A stretch of DNA of 64,000 bases from JBAXTE01 sp037130365. GTDB lineage: Bacteria; Bacteroidota; Bacteroidia; Bacteroidales; WCHB1-69. The notes under the pieces are model-generated. The model made no database searches and had not been told where the DNA came from. It saw nothing but the letters and a program-made list of their open reading frames with translations. The stretch lies in the NCBI GenBank assembly GCA_037130365.1, contig JBAXTE010000001.1, forward strand, positions 1-64,000. The letters run 5' to 3'. A program made the position numbers and the translations under genes. Position 1 is the first letter of the stretch; the number at the start of each line of letters is the position of its first letter. Shown in pieces: positions 16,495 to 24,024 of the stretch.

Positions 16495-17748
16495 CTAATC
16501 AACAAACTTTTTAAACAATAGTGAAGTATTATGTCCACCAAAGCCAAAAGCATTGCTCAAAGCATAATTAACAATTCTTTTTTGTGCTTTGTTAAAGGTA
16601 AAATTTAATCGGCTATCAATTTCAGGATCGTCGGTAAAATGATTTATTGTAGGAGGAATAATATCATTTTTTATAGCCAAAATGGTAGCAATAGCTTCAA
16701 TTGTAGCAGCAGCTCCCAATAAGTGACCAGTCATTGACTTTGTTGAATTGATATTAATGGAATATGCATGTTCGCCAAATAATGAACATATTGCTTTTGG
16801 TTCTACAATATCTCCAACAGGAGTAGAAGTACCATGAGTATTAATATGATCAATTTGATCTAAACGTATTCCTGCTTCTTCAATAGCATTTTTCATCGCC
16901 ATTTTTGCGCCATAACCTTCAGGATGTGGTGCTGTTAAGTGATGAGCATCAGCTGTTAAACCAGTTCCGATTAGTTCGGCATAAATTTTTGCGCCACGTG
17001 CTTTTGCATGCTCATACTCTTCTAGAATAAGCGCTCCGGCACCTTCACCAACTACAAAGCCATCTCTATCTTTATCAAAAGGACGAGAAGCAGTAGCTGG
17101 ATCATCATTACGTGTAGATAATGCGTGAAGTGCATTAAACCCACCAACTCCAGCAGTGTTTACACCTGCTTCGGAACCACCTGTAATAAACAAATCCGCT
17201 TTGCCTAATCGAATCATATTAAATGCATCAGAAATTGCGTTTGCTGATGATGCACATGCTGATGAAGTGCAAAAGTTTGGTCCTCTAAATCCAAAAATCA
17301 TAGACAAATGTCCTGCAGCGATATCACTGATTATTTTTGGAATAAAAAATGGGTTAAACTTTGGAGTACCATCACCAAGGGCGAACTCAGTCACCTCGGT
17401 TATAAAAGATGAAAAACCACCTATTCCTGTTCCCCAAATTACTCCAGCACGATCTAAATCAATTGCTGTTAAATCTAATTGAGAATCAGTAATGGCTTCG
17501 GTAGCAGTAGCAACCGCATATTGAGAGAACAAATCTAGTTTTCGTGCTTCTTTCCGATCTAAAAATTGAGACACATCAAAGTTTTTAACTTCACAAGCAA
17601 ATTGTGTCTTAAATTTAGCGGAATCAAATTTAGTGATAGTGGCGGCACCACTCACTCCATTAAGTAATCCAGTCCAATATTCTTCGACTGTATTACCTAT
17701 TGGAGTAAGTGCTCCCATACCAGTAACAACTACTCTTTTTAGCTCCAT
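16495..17748 (-). CDS. fabF: Beta-ketoacyl-ACP synthase II
   Basis: FabF extends acyl-ACP with malonyl-ACP in fatty acid synthesis. The 417-residue length is standard. The catalytic Cys165 is in SSACASSANAI, and the two histidines are in THGTSTPVGD near 305-314 and TGHLLGAAA near 341-349. The C-terminal SNAFGFGGHN is the usual glycine-rich end. It is 29 bp downstream of acpP and 2 bp upstream of rnc on the same strand. Confidence 0.96.
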   Translation of the reverse strand: MELKRVVVTGMGALTPIGNTVEEYWTGLLNGVSGAATITKFDSAKFKTQFACEVKNFDVSQFLDRKEARKLDLFSQYAVATATEAITDSQLDLTAIDLDRAGVIWGTGIGGFSSFITEVTEFALGDGTPKFNPFFIPKIISDIAAGHLSMIFGFRGPNFCTSSACASSANAISDAFNMIRLGKADLFITGGSEAGVNTAGVGGFNALHALSTRNDDPATASRPFDKDRDGFVVGEGAGALILEEYEHAKARGAKIYAELIGTGLTADAHHLTAPHPEGYGAKMAMKNAIEEAGIRLDQIDHINTHGTSTPVGDIVEPKAICSLFGEHAYSININSTKSMTGHLLGAAATIEAIATILAIKNDIIPPTINHFTDDPEIDSRLNFTFNKAQKRIVNYALSNAFGFGGHNTSLLFKKFVD

Positions 17749-17777
17749 AAATTGGGTTTTAGCTAATTAAAAGCAAA

Positions 17778-18017
17778 TTACTTGCTAACATTATTTTCGA
17801 TGAATGATATTGCATCACCAACAGTACTGATTTTTTCAGCTTGATCGTCTGGAATAGCAATGTTGAATTCTTTTTCGAATTCCATAATTAACTCAACAGT
17901 GTCTAATGAATCAGCACCTAAATCGTTAGTAAAGTTTGCTTCTGCAACAACATCTTTTTCGTCTACGCCAAGTTTATCAATAATGATAGCTTTAACTTTT
18001 GCTTGAATTTCTGACAT
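17778..18017 (-). CDS. acpP: Acyl carrier protein
   Basis: A 79-residue acidic acyl carrier protein; phosphopantetheine attaches to Ser37 in LGADSLDTVEL. It carries the growing acyl chain for FabF, encoded next on the strand. The sequence is typical, including the helix II stretch VELIMEFEKEFNI. The start ATG follows a -7 box at 18046-18053. Confidence 0.97.
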   Translation of the reverse strand: MSEIQAKVKAIIIDKLGVDEKDVVAEANFTNDLGADSLDTVELIMEFEKEFNIAIPDDQAEKISTVGDAISFIENNVSK

Positions 18018-18045
18018 AATATTATTTTTAATGATTAAACCGAGG

Positions 18046-18053
18046 CAAAATTA
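18046..18053 (-). promoter_or_regulatory. -7 box of acpP-fabF-rnc
   Basis: The minus strand reads TAATTTTG (TAnnTTTG), 28 bp upstream of the acpP ATG. No obvious -33 TTTG is at the expected distance. Confidence 0.45.
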
Positions 18054-18281
18054 ATCGTTTTTAGTCTGTTTTTGTATCTTTTATATATTTGATTTTCTTT
18101 TTGATTATGCAATCAGCTGATCTATAGTGTTTTAAAATTGTTAAATTTCATTAAAACCCTTGTTTGACAACTTTTTTGAACTCTACATGCTTCTTTTTCG
18201 GACAAATTTGTCATTTATTTTGTTCCTTTGCAGGGAAGTCTCTACTTTCTGATTGTTTTTTTATTAATATTTTTTTGAATT

Positions 18282-18872
18282 ATGAAAAAAATTGTGATTT
18301 TTGCTTCTGGAAGTGGTAGTAATGCTCAACGAATTATTGAATTTGCTTTAAACGAACCTAATTCCAACTTTCGAGTGGAAGCAATTTTTTGTAATAACCC
18401 AAATGCTTTTGTGATTCATCGCGCTAAAAAGTTTAATGTCCCTTGTTATCTGTTTGATAGAGCACAATTTAATTCAATGAATCAGAATTCAGTGCTTTCA
18501 AAACTTCAGGAAATTAATCCATCTCTAATTGTTTTAGCAGGTTTTTTATGGTTGATTCCTGATTTTATAGTTAAATCGTTTCCAAATAAAATAATCAATA
18601 TTCATCCTGCACTTTTACCAAAATATGGGGGAAAAGGAATGTATGGAGAACGTGTTCATCAGGCAGTAATTGAACATCAAGAGACTGAATCTGGAATTAC
18701 AATTCATTACGTTTCAGAATATTACGACGAAGGAAATATTATTGCCCAATATAAATGTTCCGTGGCTGCCAATGATTCTGCAGACTCTTTAGCGCAAAAG
18801 ATTCACACTCTTGAACATCAGTGGTTTCCTGTTGAAATAAATGATTTGTGTAAAAATATTGAGGTAATTTAA
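18282..18872 (+). CDS. purN: Phosphoribosylglycinamide formyltransferase
   Basis: PurN transfers a formyl group from 10-formyl-THF to GAR in purine synthesis. The 196-residue length fits. Motifs are the phosphate-binding SGSGSNAQ near 9-16, IINIHPALLPKYGGKGMYG near 105-123 with the catalytic Asn and His, and SEYYDEGNII near 145-154 with the catalytic Asp. It is divergent from acpP, an arrangement common in Bacteroidota. The 264-bp gap upstream contains a 12-bp palindrome GACAAATTTGTC of unknown meaning. Confidence 0.95.
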   Translation: MKKIVIFASGSGSNAQRIIEFALNEPNSNFRVEAIFCNNPNAFVIHRAKKFNVPCYLFDRAQFNSMNQNSVLSKLQEINPSLIVLAGFLWLIPDFIVKSFPNKIINIHPALLPKYGGKGMYGERVHQAVIEHQETESGITIHYVSEYYDEGNIIAQYKCSVAANDSADSLAQKIHTLEHQWFPVEINDLCKNIEVI

Positions 18873-18893
18873 CATCAATATTTTATAGGTGTA

Positions 18894-19097
18894 TCAACCT
18901 CCATGAAACAAGTGAATAATTTCCACATTGTCTCCATTGTTGACAGTCATAGCACTGTAATTTTCGTGCTTAATGAGAACTGCGTTAATCTTTATAATTA
19001 AATCGTGATGCGAGTACTTTTTTAGTTTTATAATATCCCCAATCGTCAAACAATCTGCTTCAAAAATTTCAGTATTGTGATTTAATTTAATTGTCAT
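18894..19097 (-). CDS. thiS: ThiS/MoaD-like sulfur carrier protein
   Basis: A 67-residue ubiquitin-like sulfur carrier ending in the diagnostic Gly-Gly (HLFHGG). Such proteins are adenylated by a ThiF/MoeB-type E1-like enzyme and become C-terminal thiocarboxylates donating sulfur to thiamine thiazole or to molybdopterin. The size and the segment AMTVNNGDNVEIIHLF favour ThiS over MoaD. The partner thiF gene is 12 bp upstream. No thiG, thiH or other thiamine gene is in the window, and the neighbour on the other side is a tungstopterin-type AOR, so a role in cofactor supply for AOR is possible but unproven. Confidence 0.75.
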   Translation of the reverse strand: MTIKLNHNTEIFEADCLTIGDIIKLKKYSHHDLIIKINAVLIKHENYSAMTVNNGDNVEIIHLFHGG

Positions 19098-19109
19098 ATC
19101 ACCGATTTT

Positions 19110-19694
19110 TTATTTTTTTAGTAAAATTGAGAGTATTTCGTTTGCCATCATATTCGACACAATTCCAACTCGGGGGGCTAAAGGGGGATTGTTTTCAGCA
19201 ACTTCACTTTTCATATCTCCACAAATAATTAATTTGTCGGAGTAAAATGGTTTTATCTCCAGACTATTTCCCCAACCAGCCATTCCGTTGCCTGATATTA
19301 TGTATTTATCGGACATTTCGCTGAGTACAGTTTCAATAATCATTTGCTTCATATCCGACCGGTCGAATGCTTCCACAATAATGTCACAATCAGAAAACAA
19401 ATCAACAACTGAAGCAGAATCTAATTTTGTATTGTGAGCCTCCACAGCTACTTCGGGATTAATCCGCAAGATATTTTCTTTTAATGTAGTAGCTTTTGGT
19501 AATCCAATTTGATCGAAAAAATAATATTGACGATTTAAGTTCGAAAGTTCTATCACATCAAAATCAGCAATAACAAGTTTGCCAATTCCTACGCGTGCAA
19601 GAGCCACAGCACAGTTTGATCCCAGCCCACCACAGCCAGCAATTCCTACTTTTTTGGTCTTTAATTCTGTTTTTATCTCGTTAAATGTCATCAT
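19110..19694 (-). CDS. thiF: ThiF-like sulfur carrier adenylyltransferase
   Basis: A 194-residue E1-like enzyme of the short ThiF type. It has the nucleotide-binding GIAGCGGLGSNCAVALARVG near 17-36, DFDVIELSNLNRQYYF near 43-58 with the conserved acidic and Asn/Arg residues, and DIIVEAFDRSDMK near 104-116. The zinc-binding and rhodanese parts of MoeB/ThiF long forms are absent. It is first in a two-gene minus-strand unit with thiS, divergent from the AOR gene across 255 bp. Confidence 0.8.
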   Translation of the reverse strand: MMTFNEIKTELKTKKVGIAGCGGLGSNCAVALARVGIGKLVIADFDVIELSNLNRQYYFFDQIGLPKATTLKENILRINPEVAVEAHNTKLDSASVVDLFSDCDIIVEAFDRSDMKQMIIETVLSEMSDKYIISGNGMAGWGNSLEIKPFYSDKLIICGDMKSEVAENNPPLAPRVGIVSNMMANEILSILLKK

Positions 19695-19897
19695 ATTGCA
19701 AAATTAAATCTTTCAACAATATAATTATCATTGAATTCAAATAATTTTTAAATCAGGATAAGAATTTATCACACAAAATAAATCTTAACAAATCATCGAT
19801 TTTTCAAATATAATTCAAATTCAACTACATACCTGATATGTAAGAATTTGCATAACGCAATTTTCAGAATTTATAGAATTAGTTTGATTTTATTTAC

Positions 19898-19905
19898 TAT
19901 TTTTG
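19898..19905 (+). promoter_or_regulatory. -7 box of the AOR gene
   Basis: TATTTTTG matches TAnnTTTG; the start codon is 44 bp beyond. A TTTG at 19883-19886 is too close to serve as a -33 box. The rest of the 255-bp divergent gap shows nothing else certain. Confidence 0.4.
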
Positions 19906-19949
19906 CTTTCAACATTCAAATGTAAACGAACAATAAACAATATATTTAT

Positions 19950-22109
19950 ATGGACATTGCAGCATTAAAGAGCAAACAAACCCTATTGAAAGAATGGGAA
20001 TATCAGCACACGCCTCTTTATAGAGGATATACCGACAAAATTTTGTATATCAATGTAGGGACAAAAGAGATTAAATCGAAAGATGTTCCTGCTCCAATGA
20101 AAGAAAAATTTATTGGCGGAAAAGGCTATGGATTACGTTTATTGTGGGATGCAACAACACCTACAACTAAATGGAATGATGCTGAAAATGAAATTATTAT
20201 TTCTTCTGGTCCAATTGGTGGAATTACCCAATATTCTGGTGCTGGAAAGTCTTTATTAGTTTCAATTTCACCCCAAACCGATTCCATTATGGACTCAAAT
20301 GTGGGTGGATTTTTTGGTTCGTTTCTTAAGTTTTCTGGCTTTGACGCTCTTGAACTTCAAGGAAAATCAGACAAAGATGTTATTATATATATTGATGCTG
20401 TTAACCATAAAATTGAGATTATGGAGGACCCAGGGTTTTCCACAGATTCTCATATTTTAGGAGAAGAGCTTACCGAATATTACGCAAACAACGAAAAAGA
20501 GTGTAAAAATATAGGTATTGTTTCTGCAGGTGCAGGTGCAGAAAACTCGTTAATTGGCATGATTAATTTTACGTTTTGGGATAATAAACGTAAACAAATT
20601 CGATTAAAACAAGCTGGTAGAGGCGGAATAGGCACCGTAATGCGCGACAAGAAAATTAAAGCTATTGTTGCAAAAATTTCTGGGGTTCAAGGAAATGCAA
20701 ATAATGTAGCTGACCTTGAACTTATCATGGAAAGAGGCCGTAGATACACTCGTGAAATGGTTGAACTTGATGATAAGCAAAACCAAATGAGAAAAAAAGG
20801 AACAGCAAACATTGTAAATGTAATGAGCGATTACGATTTGCTGCCAACTCATAACTTCAAATACGGAACACACAAAGATGCTATTAAAATTCATAGTGAT
20901 TTATTAAGAGATAAACATTTTACTCAAGGGATAAATGATGGATGCTGGATTGGCTGTGCCATGCAATGCGCTAAAGGTGTAGATGATTTTGTACCCAAAA
21001 CCGGTCCTTACAAAGGCCAAAAAGTTCTTGTAGAAGGTCCAGAATATGAAACGGCTGCCGGATTAGGTTCCAATATTGGCATTTTTGATTATGATGCAAT
21101 TATTGAAGCGAATTTCTATTGTGATACTTACGGAATTTGCACCATTACTTGGGGAACAATCGTTGCTTTCTTGATGGAATGCTACGAAAATGGAATCATA
21201 AATAAAGAAATTACAGGCGGTTTAGAATTAAATTTTGGAAATGTTAATGATTCATTAGAATTAATGCATCAACTTGCTCGTGGCGAAGGATTTGGTAAAA
21301 TTGCTGGAATGGGAATTCGTAAAATGAAAGCAATTTTTGTTAAAGAATATGGCGCTGATACAAATTTTCTTCAAGATATTGGCATGGAAAACAAAGGGTT
21401 AGAGTATTCACAATATGTTTCTAAAGAATCGTTGGCTCAACAAGGTGGTTATGCAATGACCAATAAAGGTCCACAACACGACGAAGCTTGGTTGATTTTT
21501 ATGGATATGGTAAATAATCAAATTCCAACATTTGAAGATAAAGCAGAAGCATTACACTATTTCCCTATGTTTAGAACTTGGTTTGGATTAATGGGACTTT
21601 GTAAAATTGTATGGAATGATGTGAGTCCTGCTGATAATAAACTAACCGACGAACCTGCAAAAATTCCTGAACATGTAGATAATTATGTAAATGTTTATAG
21701 AGGTGTAACGGGTGATTTATCATTTGATAAATATGCCTTAGTTCGCATGTCGGAAAGAGTGTATAATTTCCAACGGATTTTCAATATTCGACGTGGATTT
21801 GGTCTTCGTAAAAACGATGCTCAACCATACCGTGCTGCTGGTCCTGTTACTGTGGAAGAATACGAATCAAGAGCAGAACGTTACGATAAACAGATGAAAG
21901 AACTAATTGGAGTAAATCCAGAAGGTTTATCTGTAGAAGAAAAAGTAAAAATTACACGCGCATATCGTGAAGATCGCTACGAACAACTTCTCGATGCTGT
22001 TTACGAACGTAGAGGTTGGAATAAAAATGGAGTTCCAACTCTAGCGCATCTTAAAAATATTGGAATGGATTTACCTGAGTTAATCGAAGTCGTTACACCC
22101 TTACAATAA
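19950..22109 (+). CDS. aor: Aldehyde:ferredoxin oxidoreductase (tungsten/molybdopterin family)
   Basis: A 719-residue AOR-family enzyme; these oxidise aldehydes to acids with ferredoxin as acceptor, using a bis-pterin tungsten (or Mo) site and one [4Fe-4S] cluster. The N-terminal domain (YTDKILYINVGTKEI, FIGGKGYGLRLLWD, GAGKSLLVSISPQTDSIMDS) binds pterin. The first three cluster cysteines are in GCWIGCAMQC near 331-340, spaced C-x3-C-x3-C rather than the usual C-x2-C-x3-C; the fourth is in MGLCKIVWND near 550. It has no signal peptide. The substrate is unknown; oxidation of aldehydes from amino-acid fermentation would fit the anaerobic setting. It is divergent from thiF/thiS. Gene-family confidence is high. 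Confidence 0.9.
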   Translation: MDIAALKSKQTLLKEWEYQHTPLYRGYTDKILYINVGTKEIKSKDVPAPMKEKFIGGKGYGLRLLWDATTPTTKWNDAENEIIISSGPIGGITQYSGAGKSLLVSISPQTDSIMDSNVGGFFGSFLKFSGFDALELQGKSDKDVIIYIDAVNHKIEIMEDPGFSTDSHILGEELTEYYANNEKECKNIGIVSAGAGAENSLIGMINFTFWDNKRKQIRLKQAGRGGIGTVMRDKKIKAIVAKISGVQGNANNVADLELIMERGRRYTREMVELDDKQNQMRKKGTANIVNVMSDYDLLPTHNFKYGTHKDAIKIHSDLLRDKHFTQGINDGCWIGCAMQCAKGVDDFVPKTGPYKGQKVLVEGPEYETAAGLGSNIGIFDYDAIIEANFYCDTYGICTITWGTIVAFLMECYENGIINKEITGGLELNFGNVNDSLELMHQLARGEGFGKIAGMGIRKMKAIFVKEYGADTNFLQDIGMENKGLEYSQYVSKESLAQQGGYAMTNKGPQHDEAWLIFMDMVNNQIPTFEDKAEALHYFPMFRTWFGLMGLCKIVWNDVSPADNKLTDEPAKIPEHVDNYVNVYRGVTGDLSFDKYALVRMSERVYNFQRIFNIRRGFGLRKNDAQPYRAAGPVTVEEYESRAERYDKQMKELIGVNPEGLSVEEKVKITRAYREDRYEQLLDAVYERRGWNKNGVPTLAHLKNIGMDLPELIEVVTPLQ

Positions 22110-22218
22110 GGCTATTAACCGCTCTATTAATTAATAGAAAAGTAATTTTTATGTTTTGCATATGACAATAAAATTTTAGGAAATACCAAGTTTTTCAAAT
22201 TTTTAAAAATCAAAAAAA

Positions 22219-22398
22219 ATGGAAGCAAAAGAACAAGTATTAAAGTTTTTATCCGATGCCGGAAAACCAATGAAAGCTGGAGAAATTGCAGATGCAATGG
22301 GAATCGACAAAAAGGAAATTGATAAAGTGATTAAAGATCTTAAAAAAGACGAAAAAATCACTTCTCCTAAAATGTGTTTCTACGAAGCAAAAAAATAA
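22219..22398 (+). CDS. Small winged-helix DNA-binding protein
   Basis: A 59-residue reading frame starting MEAKEQVLKFLSDAGKPMKA and continuing GEIADAMGIDKKEIDKVIKD. Its lysine-rich composition and helix-turn-helix pattern (ADAMGIDKKEIDKVIKDLKK) match the small MarR/winged-helix proteins common in anaerobic Bacteroidales. It ends with a short beta-hairpin-like KITSPKMCFYEAKK, whose PKMCFYE motif recurs in that family. It follows the AOR gene by 109 bp on the same strand and is followed immediately by a strong terminator, so it closes that transcript. The function is unknown. Confidence 0.75.
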   Translation: MEAKEQVLKFLSDAGKPMKAGEIADAMGIDKKEIDKVIKDLKKDEKITSPKMCFYEAKK

Positions 22399-22414
22399 AT
22401 TGTAATCATTACGC

Positions 22415-22450
22415 AAAAAGCCCCAAGAGCAATCCTCTTGGGGCTTTTTT
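22415..22450 (+). terminator. Strong intrinsic terminator
   Basis: AAAAAGCCCCAAGAG pairs perfectly with CTCTTGGGGCTTTTT across a 5-nt loop (CAATC), with a T-run at the 3' side and an A-run at the 5' side. It can end both the plus-strand aor/wHTH transcript and the minus-strand cupin transcript. Confidence 0.92.
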
Positions 22451-22466
22451 ATGAAATATTTTGCTG

Positions 22467-22775
22467 TTATAAAAACTTCATAACGATTAACTCTAACTCT
22501 TTGTCTTGATGGTTTATCCACGAACGATTTTCGGTTAATGAAACCTGAGCAAGGTCGTTTTCCGAAAGTTCAAACTCCTCATCTTCGACAGTCAAAATAC
22601 CCATTCCTGATTTTACAAAAAAGAGCACTTCAAACGGGTTTTTATGAAGCGGAATTGATTCTCCCTTTTTTAAAGTTAATAATATAATTTCGAAGTTTTT
22701 CTGGCTGAAGCATTTCAACGCCAATGGCGAGGGCATTACCTCTTGGTGATTTTTTTTTGAATAAATTGTGGACAT
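22467..22775 (-). CDS. Small cupin-domain protein
   Basis: A 102-residue single-domain cupin with KGESIPLHKNPFEVLFFVKSG near 37-57, the first cupin motif with one clear His. The later HxH metal pattern is weak: only His89 occurs in the second half. It may bind metal poorly or not at all. It is one of three small cupins with a Bfd-like protein on the same strand after hcp. Between it and the next cupin is an orphan repeat array (22791-22895). The substrate is unknown. Confidence 0.7.
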   Translation of the reverse strand: MSTIYSKKNHQEVMPSPLALKCFSQKNFEIILLTLKKGESIPLHKNPFEVLFFVKSGMGILTVEDEEFELSENDLAQVSLTENRSWINHQDKELELIVMKFL

Positions 22776-22986
22776 TTGAAAAAGATATTTCGTGAAACGT
22801 GAAAAGAGAATACAGAATTAGGAAGACTTAGTGCTTCTTAGTGTGCTGAGTGCATTAGTGTTGGAAACGTGAAAAGATGCGAAAAGTGAATACAGGGACA
22901 AGGTGAAAGATACACGGAACAAGAATACCATGCACCGTGCGCCATGAACCATTTACCTGATTGAAGTCGCCTTCGCGTGACATTTT
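22776..22986. repeat. Orphan GTGAAACGTGAAAAG repeat region
   Basis: CGTGAAACGTGAAAAG at 22791-22806 is identical to 73-88 in cassette 1. A second, shortened copy (GGAAACGTGAAAAG) follows near 22863-22876. GAATACAG occurs twice, and a CTTAGTG word is repeated between. No four-helix gene is nearby, so this is either a cassette that lost its gene or an independent repeat tract. The end of the region also has short GTGCACC/ACCATG-type words. Confidence 0.65.
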
Positions 22987-23319
22987 TTATACCTCTTTTA
23001 TCATCGTTAACAGCATTTTAAAATCTTCGGTTGCAATTACAGCATGTGGAATATTTGCGGGCATAATGATGGTGTCGCCTTCAATTAAATTAAAAGGTTC
23101 TTTATTAATAAGAATTTGGGCTTTGCCATCAAGGACTTGAATCATCGCATCGAATGCTGCAGTATGTTCGCTCAATGCTTCTCCTTTAGAAAAGGCAAAC
23201 AAACTTACGTTTCCACTATTGTTTTTGGTTATCGTTTTGCTCACAATGGAGCCTTGCTGATAGCTCACTTCATCAGCGAAGCGAACAATTTTTGCTTTTG
23301 GAAATTCATTTGTGTTCAT
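22987..23319 (-). CDS. Small cupin-domain protein
   Basis: A 110-residue cupin. It has LFAFSKGEALSEHTAAFDAMIQVLDGKAQ near 35-63 and EGDTIIMPANIPHAVIATEDFKM near 79-101, the two cupin motifs, with His53 and His91 as likely metal ligands. This form is widespread in anaerobes and often annotated only as cupin. It is 5 bp downstream of the Bfd-like gene on the same strand, so it is probably in the hcp operon. The substrate is unknown. Confidence 0.8.
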   Translation of the reverse strand: MNTNEFPKAKIVRFADEVSYQQGSIVSKTITKNNSGNVSLFAFSKGEALSEHTAAFDAMIQVLDGKAQILINKEPFNLIEGDTIIMPANIPHAVIATEDFKMLLTMIKEV

Positions 23320-23324
23320 TATCT

Positions 23325-23507
23325 TTATTTTTTTGATTGAATACGATTCAATAATTCGGTGATATCATCGATGCAAGTGCCACAAACAGTACCCGCTTCT
23401 GTTTTTTCTTGTATCTCTTCAAGAGTAGTCAGATTTTGTTTTAAAATCATGGTTTCTAACTCTAAATGTGTGATTTCCATGCAGGTGCAAATATATTTTT
23501 CTTCCAT
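23325..23507 (-). CDS. Bfd-like [2Fe-2S]-binding protein
   Basis: A 60-residue protein with Cys7-x-Cys9 near the start and Cys42-x2-Cys45 (TVCGTC), the ligand pattern of bacterioferritin-associated ferredoxin-like [2Fe-2S] domains. It could be an electron carrier for neighbouring Hcp. It is packed between two cupin genes with gaps of 5 and 2 bp, on the same strand as hcp. No bacterioferritin gene is in the window. Confidence 0.8.
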   Translation of the reverse strand: MEEKYICTCMEITHLELETMILKQNLTTLEEIQEKTEAGTVCGTCIDDITELLNRIQSKK

Positions 23508-23509
23508 AG

Positions 23510-23848
23510 TTACAATGTTTTTTTATCCTGCATTGGATTAGGCGTTTTAACTACCAAAATTCGTGCAGGTTGATAATTTTTGTTGCTAATATAGTGTAAA
23601 ATTTCTTTTGGACTCTCAATCAATGTGTCTTTTTCTGCTTCAAATTGTTCCTCCCCAATAAAAATGGTAGGAAAACCTTCCAAAATATAGAAAAATACAT
23701 CCACAGTTGTTTTATGTGGTTTCAGGGATTCTCCCTTTTGCAACGTAATGTGCATTACTTGTGCATCGGGTTGATTATACATTTGCTTAACCTCAACTCC
23801 ATGTGGATTTTGCTTGAGTTCTGCTTGTTGTATTGAGATTGTTTTCAT
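23510..23848 (-). CDS. Small cupin-domain protein
   Basis: A 112-residue cupin with KGESLKPHKTTVDVFFYILEG near 38-58 and EKDTLIESPKEILHYISN near 71-88. The first motif keeps one His (45) and the second one His (84). It resembles the 102-residue cupin at 22467 in the KGES-PHK core, suggesting a local duplication. It is separated from hcp by a 121-bp palindrome (23897-24017) and followed after 2 bp by the Bfd-like gene. The function is unknown. Confidence 0.75.
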   Translation of the reverse strand: MKTISIQQAELKQNPHGVEVKQMYNQPDAQVMHITLQKGESLKPHKTTVDVFFYILEGFPTIFIGEEQFEAEKDTLIESPKEILHYISNKNYQPARILVVKTPNPMQDKKTL

Positions 23849-23896
23849 AATTTTTTTATCAAATGAATTATCTATTTTGAAATAAATTTTAGCTAG

Positions 23897-24017
23897 ATAA
23901 AAACGTCAAATATGAGGCTTGCGAAGCAACGAAAAACCTGTCTCAATCTATCGGGATTAATGATGTAAATGATGGCTTTTCGTTGCAAGCATAACGACAT
24001 AATTGACGTTTTTATCG
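23897..24017. repeat. 121-bp imperfect palindrome between hcp and the cupins
   Basis: GATAAAAACGTCAA (23897-23910) and TTGACGTTTTTATC (24004-24017) are exact 14-bp reverse complements. Further inside, GGCTTGC/AACGAAAAACC pairs imperfectly with GGCTTTTCGTTGCAAGC. It contains TTGCGAAGCAA (23920-23930), also present in the palindrome at 11628-11678. It may be a MITE-like element or an RNA-processing hairpin separating hcp from the cupin genes. Confidence 0.7.
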
Positions 24018-24024
24018 GTTAAAA

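Noticed and set aside
18202..18213. GACAAATTTGTC palindrome before purN as a purine-regulator site
   Set aside because: A single 12-bp AT-rich palindrome without a matching regulator or second copy is not enough evidence.
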